64,000 bases of DNA, taken from NCBI GenBank assembly GCA_009784555.1, contig WRBO01000001.1, positions 48,758 through 112,757 of the forward strand, written 5' to 3'. Below the pieces are notes generated by a model that was not told the origin of the DNA, did no database searches, and saw only the letters and a program-made list of their open reading frames with translations. Below, piece after piece: positions 16,817 through 25,653 of this stretch. The stretch's first letter is position 1; every line of letters begins with the position of its first letter. Source of the stretch: Bacillota bacterium (GTDB taxonomy: Bacteria; Bacillota; Clostridia; Christensenellales; UBA1242). Made by a program: the position numbers and the translations under genes.

Positions 16817-17791
16817 ATGTCATTTCAACGCGAACGCGACAACGCCGCCCGTGAACGGGCCGATAAAATACTCGCCGACCTACCGCACGTCTGCACGGAA
16901 TTTGTGCTGGCCATCTCTGCGCGTTCAACCTCTTTGACAATACTAAACTACGTCTACGACCTCCGCGCGTTCTTCATATTCCTGCAAATGAAATTTCCCG
17001 AAATCGGCCACCTCGACATGAACCAAATCGGGGTGGAACAACTCGAACTCCTCACCGCCCACGACATCGAACTCTACCTACACGACCTAACACGCACTAA
17101 CGGCGACCGCGGCCGCGCGCGAAAACTCTCCGCCCTGCGCTCATTCTTCGCATTCATGTACAAACGCGACATGATTACAAAAAATGAATTGACTCGGGTC
17201 GACATGCCTAAAATCCGCACCCGAGCAATCGTAAAACTCGAAACGCCCGAGGTCCGCGAAATCCTCGACCGCCCCCTCACTCTCCGCGACGCAACAATAC
17301 TGCAAATGTTCCTGGGTACGGGTATTCGGGTCTCCGAACTCGTCGGCCTAAACGTTGACGATATCGACCTCAAAAACAAATCATTCAAAATCATCCGAAA
17401 GGGCGGGGCAGAGGCCATTCTCTACCTCTCCGACGACCTTGCCACACAACTTCTGGGCTACATGGATTCAATTGGCGTATCGCCAAAGACCCACCGCGGC
17501 GTCGCACTCTTCGGGGGAATGGGCACCGACCGCATAGGCATCCGTGCCGTACAAAAACTGGTCAAAAAATACGCACTCGCGGCCGTCCCCCTAAAAAACA
17601 TCTCCCCACATAAATTGCGCAGCACTTACGGAACCGCCCTCTACCGCGAAACGGGGGACATCTACTTGGTTGCCGACGTCCTCGGCCACCGCGATGTCAA
17701 CACCACCACCAAACACTACGCCCAAATCGCCGACGACCGCCGCCGCGACGCCGCCGACGTACCTATATATAAATCACCCAAAAAAGACTAA
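16817..17791 (+). CDS. XerC/XerD-like tyrosine recombinase
   Basis: 324 residues. An N-terminal SAM-like core-binding domain (about 1-125) is followed by the catalytic domain with Arg in GTGIRVSELVGL, Lys in IRKGGAEAIL, HKLRS, LGHRDVNTT and the nucleophile Tyr in KHYAQI. Such enzymes resolve chromosome dimers at dif or act as integrases. There is no adjacent phage or cassette, which favours a Xer-type house role. TACAAT (16806-16811) ends 5 nt before the ATG without a Shine-Dalgarno. A repeat element begins within about 10 nt of the stop. Confidence 0.88.
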   Translation: MSFQRERDNAARERADKILADLPHVCTEFVLAISARSTSLTILNYVYDLRAFFIFLQMKFPEIGHLDMNQIGVEQLELLTAHDIELYLHDLTRTNGDRGRARKLSALRSFFAFMYKRDMITKNELTRVDMPKIRTRAIVKLETPEVREILDRPLTLRDATILQMFLGTGIRVSELVGLNVDDIDLKNKSFKIIRKGGAEAILYLSDDLATQLLGYMDSIGVSPKTHRGVALFGGMGTDRIGIRAVQKLVKKYALAAVPLKNISPHKLRSTYGTALYRETGDIYLVADVLGHRDVNTTTKHYAQIADDRRRDAADVPIYKSPKKD

Positions 17792-17797
17792 CCTTTT

Positions 17798-18125
17798 TGT
17801 CAGCAACCCCCTTGACCCCAAAAATTCCCATGCTATCATAAAGCACAGGGGAGGTCTAATGCTTCACAAAAAAGAAGTTCGGGCTTCGCGAGCTATGCTC
17901 GCGAACGTTTGGCCCGAAGAGAAGCGGAACCAAGCAATAGATGAGCGTTTTGCCCCAACGGGGCGAAACCGAATCGGCGCGCGGGTGACGCGGAAAACCC
18001 CCCCCAACGGAAAATACAAAACCAATAACCCCCCCCAAGGGGCTAACGCCTTCGGGCCAAACGCTCGGCCTGCGGCCTCGGCCCGAACTATTCGGTTAAC
18101 CCTGCGGGTGCATCTGATTGCTTAC
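17798..18125 (+). repeat. Interspersed hairpin-rich repeat, type A (copy 1)
   Basis: About 330 bp. It opens with a module shared by the other copies: GTCAGCAACCCCC, TTGACC (17812-17817), 16 nt, TATCAT (17834-17839), GGGGAGG and an ATG at 17859 starting a short ORF (MLHKKEVRASRAML...). Next is a nested hairpin: an outer TTCGGGC/GCCCGAA stem enclosing GCGAG-CTATG-CTCGC. Then come TTTTGCCCC/GGGGCGAAA, two C8 tracts, a second nested hairpin TTCGGGCC...GGCCTGCGGCC...GGCCCGAA and a last small stem ACCCTGCGGGT. The ORF runs in frame into the next gene, but that gene has its own promoter and ribosome-binding site. Whether the element is mobile, an RNA or an encoded peptide is unknown. Confidence 0.8.
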
Positions 18126-18145
18126 ACCTTAATGGAAAAAAACAT

Positions 18146-18174
18146 TTGGCAATTATATACTCCCGTGCTAAATT
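18146..18174 (+). promoter_or_regulatory. Promoter of the nucleotidyltransferase gene
   Basis: TTGGCA (18146-18151), 17 nt, TAAATT (18169-18174), with a TG one base before the -10. It lies right after the repeat element and gives a leader of about 25 nt containing GGGGGAAG. Confidence 0.6.
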
Positions 18175-18206
18175 GGATACAATACAATATACTGGGGGAA
18201 GAAATC

Positions 18207-19157
18207 ATGCCATTTCATGCAGAGTTTTTGAACAACGCCACAAAATTGTTGGAGGTCAAATCCGTAGACACCGATTTCAAAGAGGCGGAAAAACTCCTAC
18301 GCGAGGCCCTGGCAAAAATCGCGGAACGTAACCCGCGCGTCAACCCAAAAGACGTTGACATCTACATCCACGGCAGCTACGCCAACAAAACCAACATCTA
18401 TTTCCCGGCCAATCTCGAGGTTGTTGTGGAATTAAAACGCACCCCCGACTACGACCCGGACGCGTACCCACACGAACCATACCGCCTCTACAACAACTAT
18501 TTCGTTGAAACACTCTTTGAATACAACCCGGTCGACTTCGCGGCTGAACTCCTTTCGGCTCTCCAAGAGGTTACTGGAAACACCTGCACTCAACAGAGTC
18601 AAATCATCCTCATGCCAAAGAGCGCAAAGGTAAAACACGACGTCGAAATCCTGCCCGCATTCACATTCAACTACGTCGAACAGACCGAGGAAACTGGTCC
18701 ACAACCTGACGCAAAGGTCTTCAAAGGGGTATTGCTCTACGACCATAACGAGGCCGCACACATCGTAACATTCCCACGCTTGCACCAAAAACACGGCGCG
18801 GCAAAAGACACCGCAACCAACGGGGGATTCCTAACTGCTGTACGTCTGTTCAAAACAATCAACGCAATCGGCGCACGTGAATCCGACTTCCACCGTGTCC
18901 GTGGCTACTTCGTCCAATGCTTGCTCTTCAACGTGCCTAACCAACTCTTCATCGCCCCTGACGTTGAAACCATGTTCTACAAAATCCTCAACTACCTCCT
19001 CAATGCGGAATTCGAGGACTTCGTGTGCCAAAACCTCGTATGGCAACTCTTTGGCGAGGCCAACGAATTCTGGGACGACTACCGCGCCCACCGCTTCGTA
19101 AAAGAAGTTCGCAAATTCCACGACGGCTTCCCTCCAACACGCACAACATTAGCCTAA
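18207..19157 (+). CDS. Polymerase-beta-fold nucleotidyltransferase, CD-NTase-like, with altered metal site
   Basis: 316 residues. The motif HGSYANKTNIYFPANLEVVVEL (about residues 52-74, broken here only for description as HGSYANKTN and NLEVVVEL) matches the GS...DxD active-site loop of cyclic-oligonucleotide-synthase-like nucleotidyltransferases, but the usual DxD reads N-L-E. A candidate third carboxylate is in KHDVEILPAF. GGGGGAAG precedes the ATG at 18207; the upstream in-frame extension derives from a repeat element. No nearby effector (phospholipase, nuclease, Cap2/Cap3) is recognisable, so a CBASS assignment is not supported. It could be an inactive or divergent house enzyme. Confidence 0.6.
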   Translation: MPFHAEFLNNATKLLEVKSVDTDFKEAEKLLREALAKIAERNPRVNPKDVDIYIHGSYANKTNIYFPANLEVVVELKRTPDYDPDAYPHEPYRLYNNYFVETLFEYNPVDFAAELLSALQEVTGNTCTQQSQIILMPKSAKVKHDVEILPAFTFNYVEQTEETGPQPDAKVFKGVLLYDHNEAAHIVTFPRLHQKHGAAKDTATNGGFLTAVRLFKTINAIGARESDFHRVRGYFVQCLLFNVPNQLFIAPDVETMFYKILNYLLNAEFEDFVCQNLVWQLFGEANEFWDDYRAHRFVKEVRKFHDGFPPTRTTLA

Positions 19158-19214
19158 CCCATACGACTAAACGGTCGTTGACTATACAACCAAAAGGGTA
19201 TAACCTAATTGGCA

Positions 19215-20048
19215 ATGGAAAAAGAAATGACGGTTCGGGAAAGGGTCATGGGCTATGCGCCCCGTGGCCTTTTTTCCCAAGAAGGAAAGGACATCAAGGA
19301 ACTCGAACGCCTGGACAACGACATCATGGCGGCCGCCGACCAATTCAGGGCCACGGTTGCCAAGTTCGGCGACACCAGCTTCGAGGCACAAGAAGCCCGC
19401 GACAACTATCGCTCATTCTTCGTGCGCCGCGACATCGTCCAAGAACGCCTTGACACAATACGAACTGTCCAACATGAAAAGGGCTACACCAAATCCGTCT
19501 TCTACGAAAAATTTAACAACGGCTGGGTAATCGACAAACACGCCGCGGCCAAAAACAACTACGACACCGAATTCGCAAGTGGGGAAGTCTCCGCCGAAAC
19601 CGCAAATAAATACTCCCTAATGTCCGAAGAACTCGAACGCCGCAAAGGCTTCCGCGCAACATCTCTACAAATGGGAATTGGCCAAGACCCAAAACTAGGA
19701 AACAAAGCAGGGTATCACGGCGTCCACTCACACGTAACCGTTGGATTTGAATCCCTATACGAAAAGGTAGAATGGCACACAAACTACAAAGGCCTTGTCA
19801 AGGCGGCGCTATATAACCATGGGCCAATGGACTTTGATTGGGACCGCACAGACGCTGCTGAACAAACAAACCTACTGCACCAGGCACGCGATATCGTAAA
19901 ACCAGGCACCGACACAACCGACTTCACCGAAAAACTCATCCGACAACTAAACAAATCTGAACGCGGATATAACCCCCCACCAATTTTATCCATCACCACA
20001 CCAAACAACACCGGCCACGGGCCCGCACGCGAATACACCGGAGTGTAA
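19215..20048 (+). CDS. Hypothetical soluble protein
   Basis: 277 residues, no family recognised. Charged and helical in the first half (KDIKELERLDNDIMAAADQF); the middle has a Gly/His-rich GYHGVHSHVTVGFESLYEKVEWH; the end is Pro/Asn rich. No signal or membrane segment. The ATG at 19215 (MEKEMTVRERV) is preferred over the TTG at 19209. TTGACT (19178-19183), 17 nt and TAACCT (19201-19206) put the -10 box 8 nt before this ATG, with no Shine-Dalgarno. Being 3' of the nucleotidyltransferase with its own promoter, the two are not clearly an operon. Confidence 0.6.
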   Translation: MEKEMTVRERVMGYAPRGLFSQEGKDIKELERLDNDIMAAADQFRATVAKFGDTSFEAQEARDNYRSFFVRRDIVQERLDTIRTVQHEKGYTKSVFYEKFNNGWVIDKHAAAKNNYDTEFASGEVSAETANKYSLMSEELERRKGFRATSLQMGIGQDPKLGNKAGYHGVHSHVTVGFESLYEKVEWHTNYKGLVKAALYNHGPMDFDWDRTDAAEQTNLLHQARDIVKPGTDTTDFTEKLIRQLNKSERGYNPPPILSITTPNNTGHGPAREYTGV

Positions 20049-20136
20049 TTCAAAAAAGGGCAATCTCAAACTATCATTTCACCTACCAAACCTGTTCCAG
20101 AGGACCCTTCGCGCCATCTCATCCTCACTTAATTGA

Positions 20137-20166
20137 TTGTTCGCAAAATACAGATTTTGCGAACAA
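20137..20166. repeat. 13-bp perfect inverted repeat
   Basis: TTGTTCGCAAAAT, a 4-nt loop ACAG, then its exact complement. The rest of 20049-20227 shows nothing else clear. It is followed by A rather than T, so it is a poor terminator for either strand; a protein-binding site or transcript-end structure is possible. Confidence 0.6.
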
Positions 20167-20227
20167 AAAACATGAAGAGAACAAAAAAGTCTTATCAATT
20201 TATTATACCATATGTTATCATAGACTC

Positions 20228-20845
20228 GTGTTTAATCTCGATGAATTACAGGTGCCTGTATGGCAATGGGGACTCAGCCAAGGCCTAGGTGTAGTAATTC
20301 TTATCCTAGTGGTCTTTGCGTTCCAGGCAAAGCGCAAAATTGTCACATTGTCATTGATATCCGCCTGCCTGGCAATATCGGTGATATCAAACTCCTTACT
20401 ACTTAACTGGGTGGCTGTCGCACTGGGCGGCGTCACCCTACTCCGCTTCCTCTGCTTCATTTGGCTCGAAGCCAGGGGAGAACGCGTCCAACGCTGGGTA
20501 TCCGTCTCGGTGCTATTTTTCTTCCTAATCGCGTGCGCTGTATCTGTGGTCGTACTGGAAATCATTGGCCTGGGCCACTGGTTCAATTGGGTGTTGTTGG
20601 CTGGGAATTTGTTTTCAACGTACGGTGGATGGGCCAAAGGCGTGCACTTGGTGCGCATCTCAAACATTCAAATCTCCATTCTGATTATCATCAACGCCCT
20701 AATGTTCAACAATTTCATGAGCATTATCATCGAGGCCTTCGCTCTGGCCTCTATTGCCATATTCTACTGGCGTTGGTTGCGCAAGAAAACAAACACCGAA
20801 ACAGCCACAATTCCCACCGAAAATTCCGACACTCCCCTACCCTAA
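20228..20845 (+). CDS. Six- or seven-helix membrane protein, YgjV-like
   Basis: 205 residues, almost entirely hydrophobic with about seven short helices and a polar Thr/Pro tail. The pattern of paired helices and the WLEARGERVQRW loop recalls the bacterial inner-membrane YgjV family, whose role is unknown; this match is tentative. The GTG start at 20228 follows TATCAT (20216-20221) by 6 nt, without a Shine-Dalgarno. It converges on the HD-domain gene, overlapping by 4 nt. Confidence 0.6.
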   Translation: MFNLDELQVPVWQWGLSQGLGVVILILVVFAFQAKRKIVTLSLISACLAISVISNSLLLNWVAVALGGVTLLRFLCFIWLEARGERVQRWVSVSVLFFFLIACAVSVVVLEIIGLGHWFNWVLLAGNLFSTYGGWAKGVHLVRISNIQISILIIINALMFNNFMSIIIEAFALASIAIFYWRWLRKKTNTETATIPTENSDTPLP

Positions 20846-21438
20846 TCCAGGGTCTTTTCATCACGATAAGACGTCAGCATGTCTGCGACATGAAACACCA
20901 ATGCCAACGGGAACATGTGAAACGCGCGTGACAGGGTCGATTGGTGCGATTGCGCCCGTGCATCGAACGCGCCCATATGCCAATTAATCGCCATGGCCTC
21001 TTCTCGCGTCAACTTCATAAAGGCCGACAACATGTACACGGACTTCTCACCATGCCCGTACGGCAACTGGTCATCGTACGCGAAAAACGGCTTTTTCACC
21101 CAAACATCATTCTCTTTAACATTGCGATAATCAACTTTATACGTGTTGACCTTACAAATATCATGCAACAGCGCAATCACGGCAATCGACTCGGCCGATT
21201 TCTTTACAAAATCCGCCCCCCACTCAACCTCGCACATGCTCTTGTACCTGTGGTATACCTTAACACAATGCTCAACCAATCCACCCGCAAAATTCCCATG
21301 AAACCGTGTTGACGCCGGCGCATCAAAAAAGTCAGTGGTGCCCAAATACTCCAAAACCTTATCGGCACCCTCGCGCTTGATATTCTTCTTGAAAATGTCG
21401 ATATACTCTGTCTTGTAATCGTGTTGTTTTTCCATCAT
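20842..21438 (-). CDS. HD-domain hydrolase
   Basis: 198 residues. The HD signature is seen as HFHGNFAGG...VEHC, then LLHDICKVNTYK (about residues 99-110), NWHMGAF and HVADM, which together give the metal-binding His/Asp set. The layout resembles the C-terminal HD domain of YhaM-type 3'-5' exonucleases and small HD phosphohydrolases. On its own strand TATAAT (21444-21449) ends 5 nt before the ATG, and no Shine-Dalgarno exists, so a leaderless mRNA is likely. Substrate unknown. Confidence 0.75.
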   Translation of the reverse strand: MMEKQHDYKTEYIDIFKKNIKREGADKVLEYLGTTDFFDAPASTRFHGNFAGGLVEHCVKVYHRYKSMCEVEWGADFVKKSAESIAVIALLHDICKVNTYKVDYRNVKENDVWVKKPFFAYDDQLPYGHGEKSVYMLSAFMKLTREEAMAINWHMGAFDARAQSHQSTLSRAFHMFPLALVFHVADMLTSYRDEKTLD

Positions 21439-21451
21439 AAGGCATTATACC

Positions 21452-23422
21452 TCACAACAACACAATCGTGAAACCATTTGATGAAGAGATTATCGCGTTG
21501 GCAATGGCGAACCCAGGAAAAATCAAAACACAGGCAACGGCGGCAACCAACAACAAAAACCCTAACGTCTTAATTGCCCCATGTGTAAACTTATCGGTGT
21601 CACAAACTCCCAACTGCGTAAACAACACATGATTACCGCGCCGACGCCACCTCACCTGCATAATGGCAAAGACAATCAACGCGAGCACCCCCAGGGCCAA
21701 CGGAACAAAATTCAACGATGGCAAAACGTCCAAAATGTCATCAAGCAAATCACTATCCGCATACACCGCTGTGACATCGGTCTCCATGCGGGATTCAATC
21801 CCCATTATCTGCCGCGCCGAGAGCGATGTTGCAACCATCAACCCAACTGGCGGAATTATCAAACTATTGACTATCTCGGTATAATCGTCTGGAAAGAAAT
21901 CAACCGCATTCAATGGAAAAGCTGGATTTGGCGACGGAACGAACGTAAGTTCATTACGCATGACACGCGTATCACCGCGATAAACATAGTACGCGTGACG
22001 TAACGTAGTAAAAAATTCACCGTCAATAACACCGCCCAGGTACTCAAAGAACGTCGGATGAACATACACTCGCCCTATCCTCACCGATGCATTTGAACGG
22101 AACACGGCGGCATTTGGCAACCCTCGTACGTCAAAACCGCTTGCTGCTAATTCAACCGAAAAATCATCGGCAAAGAGATTATGCTGTGCGTGAATCCCCA
22201 TGCGAAAGTTGGCCAACACCGAGGCGGACGTCAGCGCAACTGTACTCTCCCCTGCGAAAATTCCAATGACCGTAAATGTAAAACCTGCGCTCAATGTCGC
22301 GGGTAATGTCGGCGTGTTTTCACCAAACGCGGCAAAGGCCAATGTTTCGGATATTGCGATTTGATTACCTGAATCTAATGATGTCGGAAAGCGGCCGGCG
22401 ACAATTGTATGGCCAAAATTTCCTGGAACAATTGTTGCCAACGCTGACGGGCCATGGGCGGGGGTGTTAATATGATGAACAAGAGCGGTCTCATGATGAA
22501 TATCGGCAATACGGCGGCCGTACTGTATCGCGCGGTCACGCATACCTGGGGTGATTATGCCATCATCTGCGGCCAGGACAACATAATTCGCATCCGACCG
22601 CACGGCCGAACGAATGGTAACGCGATTTGGATTATTGTACGCTATGTTCAACGTGGTCGCCGCGGCAAACAACGTCACAACTACGGCCAACAAAACCGCC
22701 ATCAAAACGGTATGCATGGCATTTTTGCGAAAAAAGCTCCATGCGATTTTTGAACTCTGCTTTAACGGAAGGTGATTGTTTTCATACACCAACTGCTTGT
22801 CGGTGGTCTCCGCAATCTCGGGCTTTGGCCCGCGATACTTTCCTTTCTCCAAACAATACGTCATCGCGGCATGTGGCGTGTACGGCTTCGGCTCATTGGT
22901 CGCAACTACAACTAAATTCTTCTCCGCATGCTCAACCAACATGTCTACATGGGCCACACTTGGATTATCAACCAACAAAATACGTGGCTTCTTGTACAAT
23001 GCACGGGCCAATGTTATATCGTAATCGCTGGGACTGTCACCAAATTTCGCCAACAACTCTGTGACTGTCTCGGTCTCAACTGCCTGCCGCACGGTCATCC
23101 CTAGCGCAACATTCTCGGCTGCTGACATGTTCATATCCAAAACTGGTTCGGCCGTAACAATACCCATGTGCGTGCGGCGAATACCCGCCAAATCACGTCG
23201 GCGCAACGTTGTCACATCTGTTCCGTCGATTTCCATGGAACCGCCTGTCGGTATATCCAACGTCGCTAAAATATTCAACAACGTGGTCTTACCACTGCCC
23301 TCTGCGCCCGTTATCAAAACCAACCCACTGTCGGGAAAAACCAACGAAAGATTGCGCAAAGCCGCAATGTCCTCGCCTCCCCTGTTTGAATAAATTTTAG
23401 TCAAATTCTTAAGTACAATCAT
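21452..23422 (-). CDS. ABC transporter fusion (ATPase-FtsX permease) with a degenerate ATPase
   Basis: 656 residues. Residues 1-205 are a LolD/MacB-type ATPase: Walker A GAEGSGKTT is intact, but the LSGGQ signature is replaced by SPSDYDIT and the Walker B/catalytic segment reads ILLVDNP, so the catalytic Glu is Asn. One transmembrane helix (about 235), a large extracellular domain and at least two C-terminal helices follow, as in FtsX-like permeases. It parallels the fusion at 39.9-41.9 kb, whose motifs are intact, but here ATP hydrolysis is doubtful. The ATG at 23422 (MIVLKNLTKIY) follows TAGACT by 8 nt. Confidence 0.8.
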   Translation of the reverse strand: MIVLKNLTKIYSNRGGEDIAALRNLSLVFPDSGLVLITGAEGSGKTTLLNILATLDIPTGGSMEIDGTDVTTLRRRDLAGIRRTHMGIVTAEPVLDMNMSAAENVALGMTVRQAVETETVTELLAKFGDSPSDYDITLARALYKKPRILLVDNPSVAHVDMLVEHAEKNLVVVATNEPKPYTPHAAMTYCLEKGKYRGPKPEIAETTDKQLVYENNHLPLKQSSKIAWSFFRKNAMHTVLMAVLLAVVVTLFAAATTLNIAYNNPNRVTIRSAVRSDANYVVLAADDGIITPGMRDRAIQYGRRIADIHHETALVHHINTPAHGPSALATIVPGNFGHTIVAGRFPTSLDSGNQIAISETLAFAAFGENTPTLPATLSAGFTFTVIGIFAGESTVALTSASVLANFRMGIHAQHNLFADDFSVELAASGFDVRGLPNAAVFRSNASVRIGRVYVHPTFFEYLGGVIDGEFFTTLRHAYYVYRGDTRVMRNELTFVPSPNPAFPLNAVDFFPDDYTEIVNSLIIPPVGLMVATSLSARQIMGIESRMETDVTAVYADSDLLDDILDVLPSLNFVPLALGVLALIVFAIMQVRWRRRGNHVLFTQLGVCDTDKFTHGAIKTLGFLLLVAAVACVLIFPGFAIANAIISSSNGFTIVLL

Positions 23423-23490
23423 CTGGAAATAGTCTAGCACGTATTAACAATTTTATGACCCAAGAAATATCAAAAACATATAAAGGGGTT

Positions 23491-24186
23491 TCAGGGCTTT
23501 GGCAAAGGCCTAAACAATGTCAATAAATAATTATAAAGCTTCAACTCTCGGCGAATTACTTTCCAATTCGGCAAAATGGTCTCGACAATTGCCCAAAACT
23601 GGGGTGTGTGATTAAACTCCAACAAATGACAAAACTCATGCACAACGATATAATCCAACAAATGCGGAGGCAGCATCACCGCCCGCCAGTTAAGGGCAAT
23701 GTTCCCCTTATCGTCACAAACTCCCCAACGCGATTTATTGTTGTTGACGGTAACGCCGCGATACTCCAACCGCAAACGTTGCCCGAAATAACTACACCGC
23801 TCGGAAACGATTTGCTTTGCCATATCGCGCATCCACTTCTCAATTTTCTTCAATACGGTAATCTCCCCCGCTTCTGCAAACTTCGACGGGATTAACAACC
23901 GATTATCATAACGCGTAACCTTCTTCACGTCATCGGTAATAACGGGCGCGTGCTGAACACCTAAAAACAGGAAACTGTTATACGACATCACACTATGGTT
24001 CAAACGACTGTTTTGCAACACCTTCTGCTGCTGGCGAACAATCCACTCGTGCTTCTCACGAACAAAATCAAAAATCTGTGCATTGGACAACTTCAACGGG
24101 GCCTTAACAATCAACTCCCCCTGCTCGTTGATAAGCAACGCCATCGTACTCCGCTTCGACCGAATGATATTACCTGGATGTAACAT
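23491..24186 (-). CDS. YgjP-type zinc metallopeptidase
   Basis: 231 residues, YgjP/SprT-like family (DUF45). The catalytic motif HEFCHLLEFNHTPQFW carries HExxH and the third His; upstream SRWGVCDDKGNIALNW is the other conserved block. Substrate unknown. The ATG at 24186 (MLHPGNIIRSKRS) is chosen because TATATT on this strand (plus-strand 24193-24198) ends 6 nt before it; the longer ORF to 24222 would overlap the promoter of the divergent rnhA. Confidence 0.82.
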   Translation of the reverse strand: MLHPGNIIRSKRSTMALLINEQGELIVKAPLKLSNAQIFDFVREKHEWIVRQQQKVLQNSRLNHSVMSYNSFLFLGVQHAPVITDDVKKVTRYDNRLLIPSKFAEAGEITVLKKIEKWMRDMAKQIVSERCSYFGQRLRLEYRGVTVNNNKSRWGVCDDKGNIALNWRAVMLPPHLLDYIVVHEFCHLLEFNHTPQFWAIVETILPNWKVIRRELKLYNYLLTLFRPLPKP

Positions 24187-24223
24187 TAGCCTAATATAAC
24201 ATTTATGTGCTATCATTGCCATA
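24187..24223. promoter_or_regulatory. 37-bp divergent promoter region serving two leaderless genes
   Basis: Only 37 bp separate the starts of the YgjP-like gene (minus) and rnhA (plus). They hold TATATT for the minus gene (plus-strand 24193-24198) and TGC-TATCAT for rnhA (24211-24216), each 6-7 nt from its start codon. No Shine-Dalgarno can fit for either gene. Confidence 0.65.
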
Positions 24224-24673
24224 GTGAAAAAATTGCAGATTTATACCGACGGCGCCTGCAGTGGCAACCCCGGACCTGGCGGCTGGGCGGCTGTACTACT
24301 TTTTGGCGACGCGATAAAGGAAATATCCGGATACGAACCGGACACAACAAACAACAGGATGGAGCTCCAGGCCGTCATAGAGGGCCTGCGTGCCGTCAAA
24401 AGGGACGTACCGACCGAGGTCCACAGTGACAGCTCCTACTTCGTCAACGCGGTAACAAAAGGATGGCTCGACGGATGGCGGCGCAACGGATGGCGCACAT
24501 CGGACAAAAAGGACGTTAAAAACCGCGACCTGTGGGAGGAATTTATCACCCTGCACGAAAAAATCAACCCGCAATATTTCTGGGTAAAAGGCCACGCGGA
24601 CAACAAATGGAACAACCGTTGCGACGAACTGGCCGTCGCCGAAATCAAAAGACGAATCTCAAAAACAACTTAA
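24224..24673 (+). CDS. rnhA: Ribonuclease HI
   Basis: 149 residues. It hydrolyses RNA in RNA-DNA hybrids. Catalytic carboxylates are visible: Asp in YTDGACSGNPGPGG, Glu in NRMELQAVIEGL, Asp in VHSDSSYFVNAV and the final Asp in VKGHADNKWNNRCDELA. GTG start at 24224 with an extended -10 (TGC-TATCAT) 7 nt upstream and no Shine-Dalgarno. Its stop overlaps the convergent DUF2156 gene by 4 nt. Confidence 0.95.
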   Translation: MKKLQIYTDGACSGNPGPGGWAAVLLFGDAIKEISGYEPDTTNNRMELQAVIEGLRAVKRDVPTEVHSDSSYFVNAVTKGWLDGWRRNGWRTSDKKDVKNRDLWEEFITLHEKINPQYFWVKGHADNKWNNRCDELAVAEIKRRISKTT

Positions 24674-25548
24674 CGAACCCTAACCTTGTATTTATCTACA
24701 ATCATAATCGGATGGTATGACAGCTTTGCCTTACGCAACCCCTCAATCCCCATATCATCCTCGCGGTTAACGTATTTAACACCCTGAAAAAATGCTTCCG
24801 CCGTCAACTGATTTATCGTCTGATATGCTCCTTGATATCCCGTATCCGCCTTCTCAAAAAATGTAAAGGCAATCGTGTCATTATCAACGGCGTGAACGGA
24901 AAACGCAACTAACTTGTCCCCCACAAACAACAATCCAATCTTCAATCCCAACCCATCACACCAATCTAATGCACGACAGAGCAACTTTTCCTCCTGCTCC
25001 CAAATCTCATGCCCGACGGTTTCCTTCCAATTCTCAAACAACTCCATAACTAATACGCGGTCGGCCTTGCTATCGTATGTGCGAAAGGTATATTCGTAAT
25101 TCTTTTGGAAACGCGCGATAAAATTACGCTTGGAATGAAACCTCTTACCCGACAAATTAACAAGGTCACTCGTGCTATAAACATAATCCGAACTATCGCG
25201 CTTCATGGTGATGTCATAACGTTGCGGGTCCAAACACTCCGCCTGCTCTTTCGCCAAACTAATAATCTGAAAAGGCATATCCTCCTGCCCTGCATCCTTC
25301 ACAATCAATTCTATCGCCTCGGGCAACTTGGACTCATTTTTCAAAAGCGGCGGATAATATATGTTCTTGCCGCAACACTTGGTCTTAACAAACACCATAT
25401 CATCCTGCTCGCATATCTGCGTGTTGTCATCCAAATCATACATCCATATCAACGCAAAATTATAATCGGAACTATACAACCCCGCTGACCATGGCGCGAA
25501 CTTGGTATAAATTTCCCTGTCGCTGATATCAAGTTTTCTAAATTGCAT
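24670..25548 (-). CDS. DUF2156 (GNAT-fold) protein
   Basis: 292 residues resembling the soluble acyltransferase-like domain of phosphatidylglycerol lysyltransferases and stand-alone DUF2156 proteins. The GRRF-like LSGKRFHSKRNFIARF (about 145) and the C-terminal VNREDDMGIEGLRKAKLSYHP are typical. No membrane helices, so it is not full-length MprF; the substrate is unknown. The ATG at 25548 (MQFRKLDISD) is preferred to 25590 since TATGAT on this strand lies 9 nt upstream and family proteins start there. Confidence 0.72.
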   Translation of the reverse strand: MQFRKLDISDREIYTKFAPWSAGLYSSDYNFALIWMYDLDDNTQICEQDDMVFVKTKCCGKNIYYPPLLKNESKLPEAIELIVKDAGQEDMPFQIISLAKEQAECLDPQRYDITMKRDSSDYVYSTSDLVNLSGKRFHSKRNFIARFQKNYEYTFRTYDSKADRVLVMELFENWKETVGHEIWEQEEKLLCRALDWCDGLGLKIGLLFVGDKLVAFSVHAVDNDTIAFTFFEKADTGYQGAYQTINQLTAEAFFQGVKYVNREDDMGIEGLRKAKLSYHPIMIVDKYKVRVR

Positions 25549-25611
25549 TTGATATGCATCATAACACGGTTCCAATAACCAAGGCAACAAGAATGAAATT
25601 AATAAATCACG

Positions 25612-25640
25612 TTGACACTCATATTCGTGAATGTTAAACT
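25612..25640 (+). promoter_or_regulatory. Promoter of tRNA-Trp
   Basis: TTGACA (25612-25617), 17 nt, TAAACT (25635-25640), 13 nt before the tRNA. Confidence 0.8.
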
Positions 25641-25653
25641 TTATCGTTAACCT

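Noticed and set aside
17798..18125. Type A repeat as an integron attC or cassette array
   Set aside because: The nested stems recall attC shape, but the RYYYAAC/GTTRRRY core pair is absent and copies are scattered, inverted and not next to cassettes or an integron integrase.
17670..18206. Upstream in-frame extension of the nucleotidyltransferase across the type A repeat
   Set aside because: The extension comes from xer antisense-frame and repeat DNA; a promoter and ribosome-binding site stand directly before 18207.
18207..20048. CBASS operon
   Set aside because: The second gene has no recognisable effector domain and its own promoter, and the first has an altered DxD motif.
20137..20166. 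LexA/SOS box
   Set aside because: The arms read GTTCGC...GCGAAC, the reverse of the CGAAC-N4-GTTCG consensus, and the flanking genes are not SOS genes.
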